A DNA stretch of 64,000 nt from Leucobacter sp. CX169 (GTDB taxonomy: Bacteria > Actinomycetota > Actinomycetes > Actinomycetales > Microbacteriaceae), in assembly GCF_017161405.1 (NCBI RefSeq), contig NZ_CP071051.1:806001-870000 (forward strand), in the 5' to 3' direction. A model generated the notes under the pieces. That model made no database searches. It was given only the letters and a program-made list of their open reading frames with translations, and was not told the origin of the DNA. Position numbers and translations under genes: made by a program. This document shows positions 1 through 8,968 of the stretch, piece by piece. Numbering within the stretch: the first letter of the stretch is position 1; each line of letters starts with the position of its first letter.

Positions 1-1
1 C

Positions 2-235
2 TCGGTAAGTCTCCTGGGTGAGAGCTTGGGCGCCCAGAAGGCTGGCGTGATCGACGGCCCGCTTGTCGCCGCCCTCATTGAAGTGCTGCAGGATGCAGAT
101 TCTGGTGACAGCATCGTCATTCGCTATGTTTCAGGGTCCTCTCCCGCTAAGTTCACCGTGGTCATCAGACATGGCGCTGCGATGACGCGGATGGAGATCG
201 ACGAGATCGGCAACCGGCTTGACGCTGAGAGGTGA
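2..235 (+). CDS. C-terminal end of an unidentified protein (partial)
   Basis: The reading frame is open from the first bases of the window to a TGA at 233-235, so this is the last ~77 residues of a gene that begins outside. An internal TTG at 26 could also start a 69-residue protein, but no convincing ribosome binding site precedes it. The peptide is mixed alpha/beta with no signal peptide or membrane segment. I do not recognise the family. Confidence 0.45.
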   Translation, partial: SVSLLGESLGAQKAGVIDGPLVAALIEVLQDADSGDSIVIRYVSGSSPAKFTVVIRHGAAMTRMEIDEIGNRLDAER

Positions 236-677
236 CCTGCTCACCTACGAGCCCATCCACTTAGCGCCAGCCTCGGCGTATCCAAACTAACGCCTCGCGC
301 TGGCCACTCTTTAGCGATTCACGCGCGAGGAGGCGAAACTCGTCGGGGTCGATGATCGTTCATGTCTTGATGATTCTCCCTTCTTCATCTGTGTGCCGGA
401 TCATGTGACTCGACGACCAGAGGAGAAATTTTCGGTGTCTCAGTAGAGCTCGACATGGCGGCGGCATAGGACCCCCATTTATGGGGATTTTCCTTCACTA
501 GCGCTGCTTGAAGGTGCACATTTGGATCTAATCGAAAGATGTGCGTGTGCGAACTCTCCGGGATGGTTTCGGACAGTATCAGGCACTGCTTTCACCTCAC
601 GTTAAGAACAGCCTAGACCTGAAAATCTCCAAGAAAAAACACTGGAAATTAGATGTCTATTAGCCTTGGAGGCACCT
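236..677. other. Gene-free AT-rich leader region of the pilus island
   Basis: No credible gene is seen in these ~440 bases, which look clearly less GC-rich than the DNA beyond 10 kb. A short dyad CCCCAT-TT-ATGGGG lies at 473-486. The stretch before the adhesin gene (about 600-660) is A-rich. It presumably carries the promoter of the pilus operon, but I cannot place a reliable -35/-10 pair. Confidence 0.5.
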
Positions 678-3600
678 TTGAAGAGACGGCGGAGTGCTGC
701 TGTGCGCAGTGAAAACAGAGGGGTGCGCTTCGTCGTGGCGGCCGCGCTCACAGCGTTCACGGTGCTGGCTGGCCTGTCTATCCCGACTGCAGCGTCAGCG
801 AACACGGTCTATCAAATCGAGGGGAAGTGGGAGGCGGCCACACCTTCTACTGTCGCTAAGGGCAACTCAGTCGTCTCTGAGTGGCGATTTAACATTAACG
901 ACGATGCGCCAGCACCAGACAACACAGTTGTTCCCAACGTGACTGTGCAGTTCTCTGTTCAGGGGGGTATCTTCACGGCCTTGCCTGCGATCTGTCTGGA
1001 GACCGGAGTCACACCGTCTTCTCTGATCAGTGCAAACGGAACGACGATGACCTGCAATCTTGGCGATCGCGCCGAAGGTACCGCAGAACTCGTCCTCACC
1101 GGCATCCAAGTCACTGGCAGCACGGGGGACAAGGTCTCCGTGACTGGCTCCATCGGTGAGCAGACCGCCACTACTCCACAGCTGGACATTACAAACACCT
1201 TTGCGATGGATATGAAGTGGGATCAGGGCAATCCGAATACCACTCTGTCTGGGATTTACCAGACGGTTTCATTCCCGTGGTCGCTGCGGCACTCGCCGGG
1301 TGCTGCGGCCGGACCAAGCTCGGCCACTTTCCGCGTAACGATCACCACCAGTAACAGCGAAGCAGTCACAGCCAGGTCTCTCGCTGATGGTGGGGCATGT
1401 ACCCCGATCAGCTCAGCACAGGCCGCTCATCCGTTTTCACTTGCGACGGCCACTGGAGCTAGCGCGACCAACACCGCCCCATATCCCACGTGCACTATGG
1501 TGCGAGTGGGGACGACGAACCAGTACGACGTCACCTTAGCCGGCATTAATTACACAAAGACGACCCTGCCGACCAAGGATTCCACTGGAATCGATCTCCC
1601 TACATCTTGGGATGTGGTCGCCGCTGGCATGATCCACTTTCGTATGCAATATGTGAATCCGGGCAGGTTCAGCATTAGCGCGAACGCACCGACGTACACG
1701 TCTGTCGGCGGTGCCACCAGTCTCGACGACGCAGCCAACAACGCCAACTCGGTAGCCTACACACGTGGTGTGTGGGCCGGTGGCTGGGACCTGAATAACA
1801 TGACCCCCCCTGTGGAAGGCAGCATCTGGACTGACACCTTCCGTCAGATGGCGGGGCAGCCGGCACAGGCTCAATCAGGTGTCGCGGCTCCGACAACGGC
1901 CGGAACTACTTCTGAGGTCTGCACAGTGCTAGACACCAAGTACGTCACCTTCAAATGGTCCCAAGCAGGCGATGTCATCAATGGAGTACTCACTCCGTAT
2001 GGAGGTGTCCAACCGACCATCTGGTACTTCACTGGAACCGGTCCGAACAGCGTCCTGGATCCGACCAGCCCCAACTACAACCCGAACGATTGGCAGTGCA
2101 ACGACACAAATAACAACCCGGCCAGCTGGGTCACTACTGTTCCCGCAGACCTTTCAACGGTCAAAGCGGTTCGCGCGCTATTTCCGTTAGGCATGACCGG
2201 GGTGAGAGACATACCTCGTCTGCGCACGATGACAACGTTAAAGCCGAGTGCTCCGATCGGGCAGGACATCTACACATGGATGAGCTTCCGATCTCCGGGC
2301 AACACAATGTGGTCTCACCAGGACCGCTCCATGAACGTCAACCTCAAGCAGCCGTATGGCGTGCTCACCGGGGCCGGTGCCCGCTACCCGTTCACGGGTG
2401 GTGGCCGAGACGTTCTGCGTGTTGTCGGAGCAAAGCCTGTCATCGACAAGACGGTCGGTTCGACCCACTCCGTACCTGGCGCCACGGTCGGCTACACGAT
2501 CAAGTACCGTGCGGAGTCGCCGTCAAACACAGTTCTTCCCGAGTACACCCTTGTTGATGTTCTGCCTATTGGCGCGACGTATGAGCCCGGATCTGCGACG
2601 ATCACGCCCACGTCGGTAACAACTTTGGATAGCGGCCGCATTGAGTTGCGTTGGGTGTTCAACGATGTGTCGACGAATGCGGACTACTTCATGCAGTACA
2701 ACGTTGTCCTCCCGGCTGATGTTGAGGCCGGCGCTGTGCTGACGAATAACGCCTCCGCCTCGATCGGGACCTCGAAGGTGGCCGACTCAGCGGTGGTGCG
2801 TATTCGTGCGAGTGGTTCCACGTTTATCACCAAAACGGCCACGCAGGGCCTAGTTCCCCATTCGAATGGGGTTGCGTCGGATGGCTGGACAGTGCGGCTA
2901 ACTTCGGATGACACCGTGAGACAGACATACACCGACACCATCGACGTGCTCCCATACCTCGGCGACGGCCGTGGTACGGACTTCACCGGATCGTACACAC
3001 TCAGCGGCCCGGTCGACATCTCGCAGATGCCCGGTGCGACTGTCTATTACACAACCGCGAGTCCTGCGACGATCTCGGATGACCCGGCCGCCCCGATGAA
3101 CGGTGCCGCCGGCACAGTGAGCGGTAATACTGTCGGGTGGACCACTACCTACGCGGCTAATGCCACCGCGATCCGGGTCATCGGTGGACCGCTAGCTCCC
3201 AGCACGACGCAGTCGTTCACAATCAACATCGTTACAGCTGGTGCCACATCCGAGGACCTGTACGTGAACCGGGCCCAGGCGCGCAGCAGCCGAACCCAGC
3301 TGGTCATGCGCACTTCGGACTGGATCCAGATCGCCGCGGCGAGTTCCGTGTTGATGAAGAAGTATGTGCAGGATGACGACGGCAACTGGCACGACGCACA
3401 GAACATCGACGATTATCCGACGAAGTTCGCCGGTGACGCCGTGAACTACCGTCTGGTCATAACGAATACCGGCGATCAGGCACTGACTAACGTGCGGGTT
3501 TCCGATGACAAGGTAGACCTTGCCGGGCTCGACCCGATACCCACGGGCCTGACGGCTATCGGCGGGGAGACGGTGATCCCGGAGATTATGCCCGGCGCTG

Positions 3601-4193
3601 CGAAAGCAGTAACGATCGAGTACCAGGCCACCCTTGGTGATCTGGCGAACCCCTCGACCTGGGTGAATAACGCCTGCGCAGCGCCCGAGAATTCGGGCGT
3701 TGATCCCTCGTGTGACCCCGCCGGTGTGATCATCGGTGAGTCAACCCTCGCTTGGGAGAAGGTTGCCGATGATACCGACAGCACTCGTCTGAACGGCTCC
3801 GAGTGGTCCTTGACCAGAGTGGATGCGGGCGGCGATCCGATTGGGTCTGTTATTGCGGTCACTGACTGTGTGGAGAGTGACCCGGCGGACTGTACTGGTG
3901 CCGATAAGGATCCGGAGGTGGGCCAGTTCCACGTGACCGCACTCACTGCAGGTGACTATGTACTCGTCGAGACTCGGGCCCCTGCAGGGTATGTGCTTGA
4001 CAATACGCCCCACGAGATCACGATCCGCGGCGATGGCGCATTCACAACTCCGATCGTTAATGAACAGAAGGCCGGCCTCATCATCCCGCTAACTGGCGGT
4101 ATCGGAACCTTCGGGATCCTGCTCGGTGCCGGGATTGCCGGTGCCATCGCACTGCTCTTGGCTGCGTCGCGACGGAGGGCACCGCGCATATGA
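678..4193 (+). CDS. Large LPxTG-type cell-wall-anchored surface protein, probable pilus tip adhesin
   Basis: I place the start at TTG 678, because GGAGG (668-672) stands five bases upstream; this gives 1171 residues. Residues 1-41 form a Sec signal peptide (KRRR, hydrophobic core, ASA cleavage site). A long beta-rich ectodomain follows, with DUF11-like modules near residues 585-650 and 885-960 and a SpaA/Cna-B-like domain near 1020-1125 (E-box context YVLVETRAPAGY). The C-terminus has a sorting signal read as IPLTGG, a hydrophobic stretch and an RRR tail. IPLTG differs from consensus LPxTG at position 1. Its position before a major pilin and a class C sortase, and its size, suggest the tip adhesin of a sortase-assembled pilus. 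Its ligand is unknown. Confidence 0.85.
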   Translation: MKRRRSAAVRSENRGVRFVVAAALTAFTVLAGLSIPTAASANTVYQIEGKWEAATPSTVAKGNSVVSEWRFNINDDAPAPDNTVVPNVTVQFSVQGGIFTALPAICLETGVTPSSLISANGTTMTCNLGDRAEGTAELVLTGIQVTGSTGDKVSVTGSIGEQTATTPQLDITNTFAMDMKWDQGNPNTTLSGIYQTVSFPWSLRHSPGAAAGPSSATFRVTITTSNSEAVTARSLADGGACTPISSAQAAHPFSLATATGASATNTAPYPTCTMVRVGTTNQYDVTLAGINYTKTTLPTKDSTGIDLPTSWDVVAAGMIHFRMQYVNPGRFSISANAPTYTSVGGATSLDDAANNANSVAYTRGVWAGGWDLNNMTPPVEGSIWTDTFRQMAGQPAQAQSGVAAPTTAGTTSEVCTVLDTKYVTFKWSQAGDVINGVLTPYGGVQPTIWYFTGTGPNSVLDPTSPNYNPNDWQCNDTNNNPASWVTTVPADLSTVKAVRALFPLGMTGVRDIPRLRTMTTLKPSAPIGQDIYTWMSFRSPGNTMWSHQDRSMNVNLKQPYGVLTGAGARYPFTGGGRDVLRVVGAKPVIDKTVGSTHSVPGATVGYTIKYRAESPSNTVLPEYTLVDVLPIGATYEPGSATITPTSVTTLDSGRIELRWVFNDVSTNADYFMQYNVVLPADVEAGAVLTNNASASIGTSKVADSAVVRIRASGSTFITKTATQGLVPHSNGVASDGWTVRLTSDDTVRQTYTDTIDVLPYLGDGRGTDFTGSYTLSGPVDISQMPGATVYYTTASPATISDDPAAPMNGAAGTVSGNTVGWTTTYAANATAIRVIGGPLAPSTTQSFTINIVTAGATSEDLYVNRAQARSSRTQLVMRTSDWIQIAAASSVLMKKYVQDDDGNWHDAQNIDDYPTKFAGDAVNYRLVITNTGDQALTNVRVSDDKVDLAGLDPIPTGLTAIGGETVIPEIMPGAAKAVTIEYQATLGDLANPSTWVNNACAAPENSGVDPSCDPAGVIIGESTLAWEKVADDTDSTRLNGSEWSLTRVDAGGDPIGSVIAVTDCVESDPADCTGADKDPEVGQFHVTALTAGDYVLVETRAPAGYVLDNTPHEITIRGDGAFTTPIVNEQKAGLIIPLTGGIGTFGILLGAGIAGAIALLLAASRRRAPRI

Positions 4194-4285
4194 ATACCCA
4201 AGTGCCAACGATACCTACCGGCACTGCATCTTCCCCCATCTCAACAAGCAAGTTTTCAAGCACCAACATAGAAAGGTCAGTCTCC

Positions 4286-5818
4286 ATGGAGAAACGTCAC
4301 ATTAGAAGCCGCATCACCACCCTGGCGGGTGCGGCAGCGATCGGAATCTTTGCAATCGCGAGCCCCGCAACCGCAGCATTCGCTGAGGCGCCGGCCTACG
4401 GCAACATCGACCCTGACGCCACCGGTTCGCTGAACATCCACAAGTACTTGCACCAGGACGGCACTACTGTTGGTGACCTGAGCGGCGTGACTGACCCCGG
4501 TTTCACTGACCCGGTTGCGGATGTTGAATTCACCGTGTACCCGCTGATCAAGGCAGGCGACACCGGTCCGCTAGACCTCACCGTCCAGGAGAATTGGAAC
4601 GGCCTCGACGCGCTCGTCCCGGGTGCCGGCTGCACCGCACCCAACGGCTATACCCTCGGCACAGGCGTTCCGATGCCATTGACTGACGCGACTGGTCTCT
4701 CGACCATCGATCTTGACCTGGGCCTGTACCAGGTGTGTGAGACTGATGCACCTGCGGTGATCGTTGAACGTGCACTTCCCTTTATCGTCACGATCCCGAT
4801 GCCGTTCGAGGGCGGGTGGGTGTACGACGTGCACGCCTACCCGAAGAACGGTGAAGGCTCGATCACGAAGACCATCGAGGCGCAAGAAGACCTCGCTATC
4901 GGTTCCGTGGTGCGATTCCCAACCACCGTGCCCGTCCCGACCATGCAGGGCGCATGGACCGGCTTCGGCATCAAGGACACCCTGGACACCCGCCTCACCC
5001 CGGTCGCGGCCAGCGCTATCACCGTCACCGTCGGCGGAGTGGCGCTTGATCCCACGTTCTACACCCCGAACGTGACCGGCCAGACCATGTCGATTGACTT
5101 CACCTCGGCGGGTATCGCCTGGCTGAACGAAGGCCCGAACGACCACGTGAGTGAGGAAATCACCGTCACGTTTGCCGGCACCGTGAATAGCATCGGGAAC
5201 GGCGTAATCGCGAACACCGCGGAGTTCTGGCCGAACAACCCCGGCTTCGACCCGAATGGCCAGCCCCCGATGCCTTCGAACCAGGTGCGCACGAACTGGG
5301 GTGCCTTCGACCTGACCAAGTACGCACTGAACGATGCCGCTGAGGTGCCGCTTGCGAACGCGTCTTTCGAGCTCTATGAAGCGGAGGTGCCTTACGGTGC
5401 GACCTGTGATGTTGCGATTGCTGCTGGCGCGCAGCCCATCTCGATCGGCGGACAGACCACCTTTACAACTGACAGTAACGGTCAGATCTCGTTCGCTGGC
5501 CTTTTCGTGAGCGATAGCGTCAACCCGATTATCGACAGCCCGACCCGTTGCTACGTGCTGAAGGAGACCGCAGCCCCTGCCGGGTACGTACTTCCTACCG
5601 GCACCGAAGCGCTGACCGCGGTCACCCTCACGATCGGTTCGACGAGCACCGTCGATAATGTGAAGATCGAGAACGTTCAGCAGAGCGTTCCGAACCTCCC
5701 GCTGACCGGTGCTGCCGGACAGGTTCTCCTGATCGCTGCGGGCGTTTCGGCCGCAGCTGTCGCCGGTGGTCTTGTCCTGATGCGTCGCCGCAAGGAGAAC
5801 GCGGCAGCCGCAAACTAA
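4286..5818 (+). CDS. Major (shaft) pilin, SpaH/EbpB type, LPxTG anchored
   Basis: The frame is open from 4190 (ATG overlapping the previous stop), but the likely start is ATG 4286: GAAAGG lies nine bases upstream and a signal peptide follows at once (residues 1-33, ending AFA). The 510-residue protein has the pilin motif YPKN at ~185-188, whose lysine is normally joined to the next subunit by sortase C. It also has Cna-B-like domains, an E-box glutamate near 427 (YVLKETAAPAGY) and the sorting signal LPLTG at 471-475, followed by a membrane span and RRRK. These are the defining parts of a shaft pilin. It sits between the tip adhesin and a class C sortase in the same direction. Confidence 0.92.
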   Translation: MEKRHIRSRITTLAGAAAIGIFAIASPATAAFAEAPAYGNIDPDATGSLNIHKYLHQDGTTVGDLSGVTDPGFTDPVADVEFTVYPLIKAGDTGPLDLTVQENWNGLDALVPGAGCTAPNGYTLGTGVPMPLTDATGLSTIDLDLGLYQVCETDAPAVIVERALPFIVTIPMPFEGGWVYDVHAYPKNGEGSITKTIEAQEDLAIGSVVRFPTTVPVPTMQGAWTGFGIKDTLDTRLTPVAASAITVTVGGVALDPTFYTPNVTGQTMSIDFTSAGIAWLNEGPNDHVSEEITVTFAGTVNSIGNGVIANTAEFWPNNPGFDPNGQPPMPSNQVRTNWGAFDLTKYALNDAAEVPLANASFELYEAEVPYGATCDVAIAAGAQPISIGGQTTFTTDSNGQISFAGLFVSDSVNPIIDSPTRCYVLKETAAPAGYVLPTGTEALTAVTLTIGSTSTVDNVKIENVQQSVPNLPLTGAAGQVLLIAAGVSAAAVAGGLVLMRRRKENAAAAN

Positions 5819-5836
5819 CCGCCGCTGGCGAACATC

Positions 5837-5871
5837 CCGGAGGGGGCAGGTCCATAGACTGCCCCCTCCGG
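5837..5871 (+). terminator. Hairpin between major pilin and sortase (terminator/attenuator)
   Basis: A perfect 13-bp inverted repeat (CCGGAGGGGGCAG, loop 5850-5858, then its complement) begins 18 bases after the pilin stop and is followed by a pyrimidine-rich stretch. In pilus operons a leaky terminator at this point would make pilin mRNA more abundant than sortase mRNA; that role is inferred. Confidence 0.7.
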
Positions 5872-5908
5872 TCCTTCCTCGCACGATCCAGTTCTTGAAA
5901 GCAGACCC

Positions 5909-6796
5909 GTGATGAGTACCAACGCCACGCGCTGGCGACCCGGCGCACTCACCTGGCTGATCACGGTGATCGCGTTTGTTGGCCTCGTCGCTGGCTTGTA
6001 CCCGATGACTGCGGCATGGCTGTCCTCCTACAACCAGTCCCAGATCCTCAAGCGCGCCGCCACCAATCTGGACGACATCGACCCCACCCCTGCCGACCAA
6101 TTGGGTCTCGCGAATCAGTACAACATTGCCCTCACTGCCGGCGTCAAGCTCGAATCTGGCGGGAACGTGCCAGTGGGCACTGGGAATCTCACAGACAGCG
6201 AGCTGCGCTACTCGGACATGCTGCAAGCAGGACCAGAGGGACTGATGGGGCGGGTGAAAATCGACAGCATTGACGTTGACCTCCCGATCTATCACGGCAC
6301 TTCTGAAGACACCCTCCTGCGGGGCGCTGGTCATCTTGAAGGCTCCCACCTCCCTGTTGGAGGGGAATCCACCCGCAGCGTCGTTACCGCGCACCGCGGA
6401 CTCGCAAACTCAACCATGTTCACGAACTTGAACCAGGTACAGGTGGGCGATACGTTCACGCTGGAGGTCCTCGGCGAAGCACTTGTCTACCAGGTGTTCG
6501 ATGTTCAGGTCATTGATCCGAGTGACGCCAGCTCACTGGTTGTGATTCCAGGGAAGGACACAGCGACGCTAATTACCTGCACCCCGCTGGGTATCAATAG
6601 CCATCGTATTGTCGTCACGGGTGAACGGATCACACCCACTCCCACCGACGCGATTGCGTCGGTGGGGAATGCTCCTGAAATCCCAGGGTTCCCCTGGTGG
6701 GCCGTGTTCGGTGTCGGTGGCATCCTGCTGTTTGCTGGGTACGTGTGGCGGCGTGGTTATGTGGACAGGGCCGTGCTTTCAAGGAGGGGGAACTGA
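5909..6796 (+). CDS. Class C sortase (pilin polymerase), copy 1
   Basis: Membrane-bound transpeptidase that joins pilin subunits through the LPxTG threonine and the pilin-motif lysine. It starts at GTG 5909 or ATG 5912 after a GAAAG element and is 295 residues long. It has an N-terminal membrane span (~14-35), a sortase core with the catalytic histidine in TAHRG, and the catalytic cysteine near 224 in TCTPLGINSHR, whose arginine completes the triad. A C-terminal membrane anchor (PWWAVFGVGG onward) ends in a basic tail. The TLITCTP/NxHR pattern and two membrane spans are typical of class C. It lies 90 bp after the major pilin, separated by a hairpin. Confidence 0.93.
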   Translation: MMSTNATRWRPGALTWLITVIAFVGLVAGLYPMTAAWLSSYNQSQILKRAATNLDDIDPTPADQLGLANQYNIALTAGVKLESGGNVPVGTGNLTDSELRYSDMLQAGPEGLMGRVKIDSIDVDLPIYHGTSEDTLLRGAGHLEGSHLPVGGESTRSVVTAHRGLANSTMFTNLNQVQVGDTFTLEVLGEALVYQVFDVQVIDPSDASSLVVIPGKDTATLITCTPLGINSHRIVVTGERITPTPTDAIASVGNAPEIPGFPWWAVFGVGGILLFAGYVWRRGYVDRAVLSRRGN

Positions 6797-6879
6797 GCCC
6801 CAAGAATCGATTTTGTGGGTTCCTTCGTTTTTCCAACAGCGGTTCCGGGACTGCCGCAGCTTCGGTTGACTCCTGACCT

Positions 6880-6897
6880 GCGGTGATTCGTCACCGC
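6880..6897 (+). promoter_or_regulatory. Hairpin with TTCG loop just before the transposase ribosome binding site
   Basis: GCGGTGA-TTCG-TCACCGC forms a perfect 7-bp stem closed by a TTCG tetraloop, ending two bases before the GGAAGG ribosome binding site (6899-6904) of orfA. Some insertion sequences use a hairpin here to limit translation from read-through transcripts. That function is inferred. Confidence 0.5.
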
Positions 6898-6912
6898 TGG
6901 AAGGATGTATTT

Positions 6913-7197
6913 ATGCCTAAGTCATACCCCGCGGAGTTCCGTCAGGACGTCGTCGCGATTGCCCGGAAACGAGAGGCCTCGTTCAAGCAGATCGCGAAGG
7001 ACTTCGGGATCAGCGAGTCCTGTGTCCAGAACTGGGTCAAGACCGCCGAAGTCAACGAGGGTGCCCGGCCTAGCACCACCTCCGAGGAGGCGGCCGAGCT
7101 GCGCGAGTTGCGCAAACGGAACCGGCTGCTGGAGCAGGAAAACGAGGTGCTGCGCCGCGCGGCGGCGTATCTGGCGCGTGACATCCTTCCAAAATGA
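6913..7197 (+). CDS. IS3-family transposase OrfA (HTH protein)
   Basis: The start is ATG 6913, after GGAAGG at 6899-6904. The 94-residue protein begins MPKSYPAEFRQDVVAIAR and contains a helix-turn-helix of the HTH_Tnp_1 type (IAKDFGISESCVQNWV). A leucine-zipper-like coiled coil follows (LRELRKRNRLLEQENEVLRR). In this family OrfA binds the element ends. Its stop overlaps the orfB start as ATGA, preceded by a short A run, so orfB is reached by translational coupling or by a -1 frameshift that would give an OrfAB fusion. Confidence 0.92.
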   Translation: MPKSYPAEFRQDVVAIARKREASFKQIAKDFGISESCVQNWVKTAEVNEGARPSTTSEEAAELRELRKRNRLLEQENEVLRRAAAYLARDILPK

Positions 7198-8066
7198 TCT
7201 ACCCGCTGGTCCGTGAACTGGCCGCGACGAGTGCACCCTGCCCGCTGCCCGTCGCGGTGACCTGCCGGGTGTTGGGCTTCAGCAAGCAGGCGTTCTACGC
7301 CTGGGAGAATGAGCCTGTCTCGCAACGCGACTGGGACCAGGCGCACCTGTTCAACGCCGTCTACGACGTCCACAAGGACGACCCCGAGTTCGGCTACGGG
7401 TTCATCGCCGACGAGCTCCGCGCAAGCGGTGTGAGCGTGTCGGAGCGGACCGTGTGGAAGGCGTGCTCGCAGCAGCGGATCTGGAGCGTGCTCGCGAAGA
7501 AGCGCGGTCTGAGCCGGAAGGCTGGCCCACCGGTGCACGACGACTTCGTCGAGCGCCGCTTCACCGCGGCCCGCCCGAACGAGCTCTGGCTGACAGACAT
7601 CACCGAGCACTGGACCGGTGAGGGCAAGCTTTACCTCTGCGCGATCAAGGATGTCTATTCCAACCGGATCGTCGGCTACGCCATTGATGACCGCATGCAG
7701 GCGTCTCTGGCGGTCTCTGCGCTGGCTCAGGCGGTCGCACGGCGTGACCCGCAGGGCACTGTGGTGCACTCCGATCGCGGCTCGCAATTCCGGTCCCGGA
7801 AGTTCGTCCACGCCCTCACCCGGGCCGGACTGACCGGGTCCATGGGGCGGGTCGGTGCGTGCGGTGACAACGCCGCAATGGAGTCCTTCTTCGCCCTGTT
7901 GCAGAAGAACGTGTTGAACCGGAAACGCTGGTCAACCAAAGCCGAACTACGGCTCGCGATGGTGCACTGGATCGAGGGCACCTACCACCGCCGCCGCCAG
8001 CGCAGCCTTGGCCGACTCACCCCGATCGAGTATGAAATGATCACAAACGTCGCACTCGCGGCCTAA
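7194..8066 (+). CDS. IS3-family transposase OrfB (DDE integrase core)
   Basis: 290 residues with an N-terminal HTH_21-like region (ELRASGVSVSERTVWKA) and the rve/DDE core. The first aspartate is in LWLTDITEHW, the second in VVHSDRGSQF and the glutamate in AAMESFFALLQK, with the usual D-E spacing. The C-terminal sequence GTYHRRRQRSLGRLTPIEYE is typical of the family. All catalytic residues are present and there is no internal stop, so the element may still be active. It starts at ATG 7194 within the orfA stop. Confidence 0.94.
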   Translation: MIYPLVRELAATSAPCPLPVAVTCRVLGFSKQAFYAWENEPVSQRDWDQAHLFNAVYDVHKDDPEFGYGFIADELRASGVSVSERTVWKACSQQRIWSVLAKKRGLSRKAGPPVHDDFVERRFTAARPNELWLTDITEHWTGEGKLYLCAIKDVYSNRIVGYAIDDRMQASLAVSALAQAVARRDPQGTVVHSDRGSQFRSRKFVHALTRAGLTGSMGRVGACGDNAAMESFFALLQKNVLNRKRWSTKAELRLAMVHWIEGTYHRRRQRSLGRLTPIEYEMITNVALAA

Positions 8067-8097
8067 CAACCCGAGACAAGCAAAGCTGCAGCAGTCC

Positions 8098-8874
8098 ACT
8101 CTGGACTCGCGTCTGGGTTCCGTAGCGATCGAATCAGTGAAAATTGATGGGGTCGACGTTCCCTTCTCCACGGGCGGTTCGGGGAACACCCTCGATGCAA
8201 TTGTTGATATCACCGCAGTAAACAACAGCATTGAGTCGGAAATCGTTGTCGTCTTCACTGGTGTGGTTGAGACCCTGGGCGACGGTGTGATTCGCAATAC
8301 CGCGACTCTCTTCGTAAACGACCCAACCAAAGCTGGTACCGGCATCCCTTCCAACACCGTTGCGACCCACTGGGGCGACCTCGTCATTAGCAAGGTCGAT
8401 GCCGATAGTGTCACCACAGGTCTTGCCGGAGCCAAGTTCGAGGTCTATGAGTCGAACGACCCGTACGCTGCTGATTGCGCTGCAACCACTCCGGGCGTAG
8501 GACCGATCTCGGTAGATGGCGAGACAGAGTTCGCTACCGCTGCCGGTGGCCTCGTGACCGTTCCTGGTCTGTATGTCACTGATAGCGGCAATATGCCGAA
8601 TGAGCTCGCCGCTGCGCGTTGCTACTTCATCAAGGAGACTGCGGCTCCCACTGGGTTCGTGCTGCCTTCAGGTGGTGCCGAATTCACTGCAGTTGAGGTT
8701 GTCACTGGTGCTTCAGCCACTGCAGATGTGGTCATTGAGAACACGAAGCAGTCGGTCCCGAGCCTTCCCCTCACCGGCGGGGCAGGTCAGGCTGCGCTAG
8801 TAATCGGTGGTCTTGCGCTGATCGGTGGCGGCATCGGCGTCGCATCGATCCGTCGCCGCAAGCTCTCGGCCTAG
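8098..8874 (+). pseudogene. C-terminal half of a second LPxTG pilin, beheaded by the insertion sequence
   Basis: The frame is open directly from the right end of the insertion sequence. Its first residues, TLDSRLGSVAIESVKIDG, align with TLDTRLTPVAASAITVTVGG of the intact major pilin near residue 231. Homology continues through the GVI-NTA block, the E-box region (CYFIKETAAPTGFVLP) and the LPLTGG sorting signal with a membrane span and RRRK. About 230 N-terminal residues are missing, including the signal peptide and pilin-motif lysine. They are not on the other side of the element, so the sequence was deleted. A GTG at 8137 could start translation, but the product could not be exported as a pilin. 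Confidence 0.88.
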
Positions 8875-8882
8875 TCCAACCA

Positions 8883-8938
8883 TCGCGGTGGGTGGTCTGG
8901 GGGTGGTGGCTTCCGCTCCCTCATCCCGCCCACCGCGA
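8883..8938 (+). terminator. Hairpin between pilin remnant and second sortase
   Basis: TCGCGGTGGGTGG (8883-8895) pairs with CCGCCCACCGCGA (8926-8938), with one G:T pair and a 30-base loop. It occupies the same place as the hairpin after the intact major pilin, so it is probably another attenuator between pilin and sortase. Confidence 0.5.
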
Positions 8939-8968
8939 CCATTTCCGACCACATCAATGAGAGCCCGT

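Larger units (their letters stand above)
6848..8097 (+). mobile_element. IS3-family insertion sequence, ~1.25 kb
   Basis: The ends are imperfect inverted repeats of about 25 bp: the left end reads GGACTGCCGCAGCTTCGG and the right end, on the other strand, GGACTGCTGCAGCTTTGC, with about 21 of 25 matches. Inside are overlapping orfA (HTH) and orfB (DDE transposase). No 3-4 bp target duplication is visible: the flanks are CCG at 6845-6847 and ACT at 8098-8100. Both transposase genes look intact. The right end abuts codon ACT of a truncated pilin gene. Confidence 0.88.

Noticed and set aside
26-235. Complete 69-residue gene starting at TTG 26
   Set aside because: The frame is open to the window edge and no ribosome binding site precedes the TTG, so a truncated larger gene is more likely.
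4571-6394. Long minus-strand open frame (607 codons) opposite the pilin and sortase genes
   Set aside because: It is antisense to two well-supported genes and its translation is low-complexity with no recognisable domain; long antisense frames are expected in GC-rich DNA.
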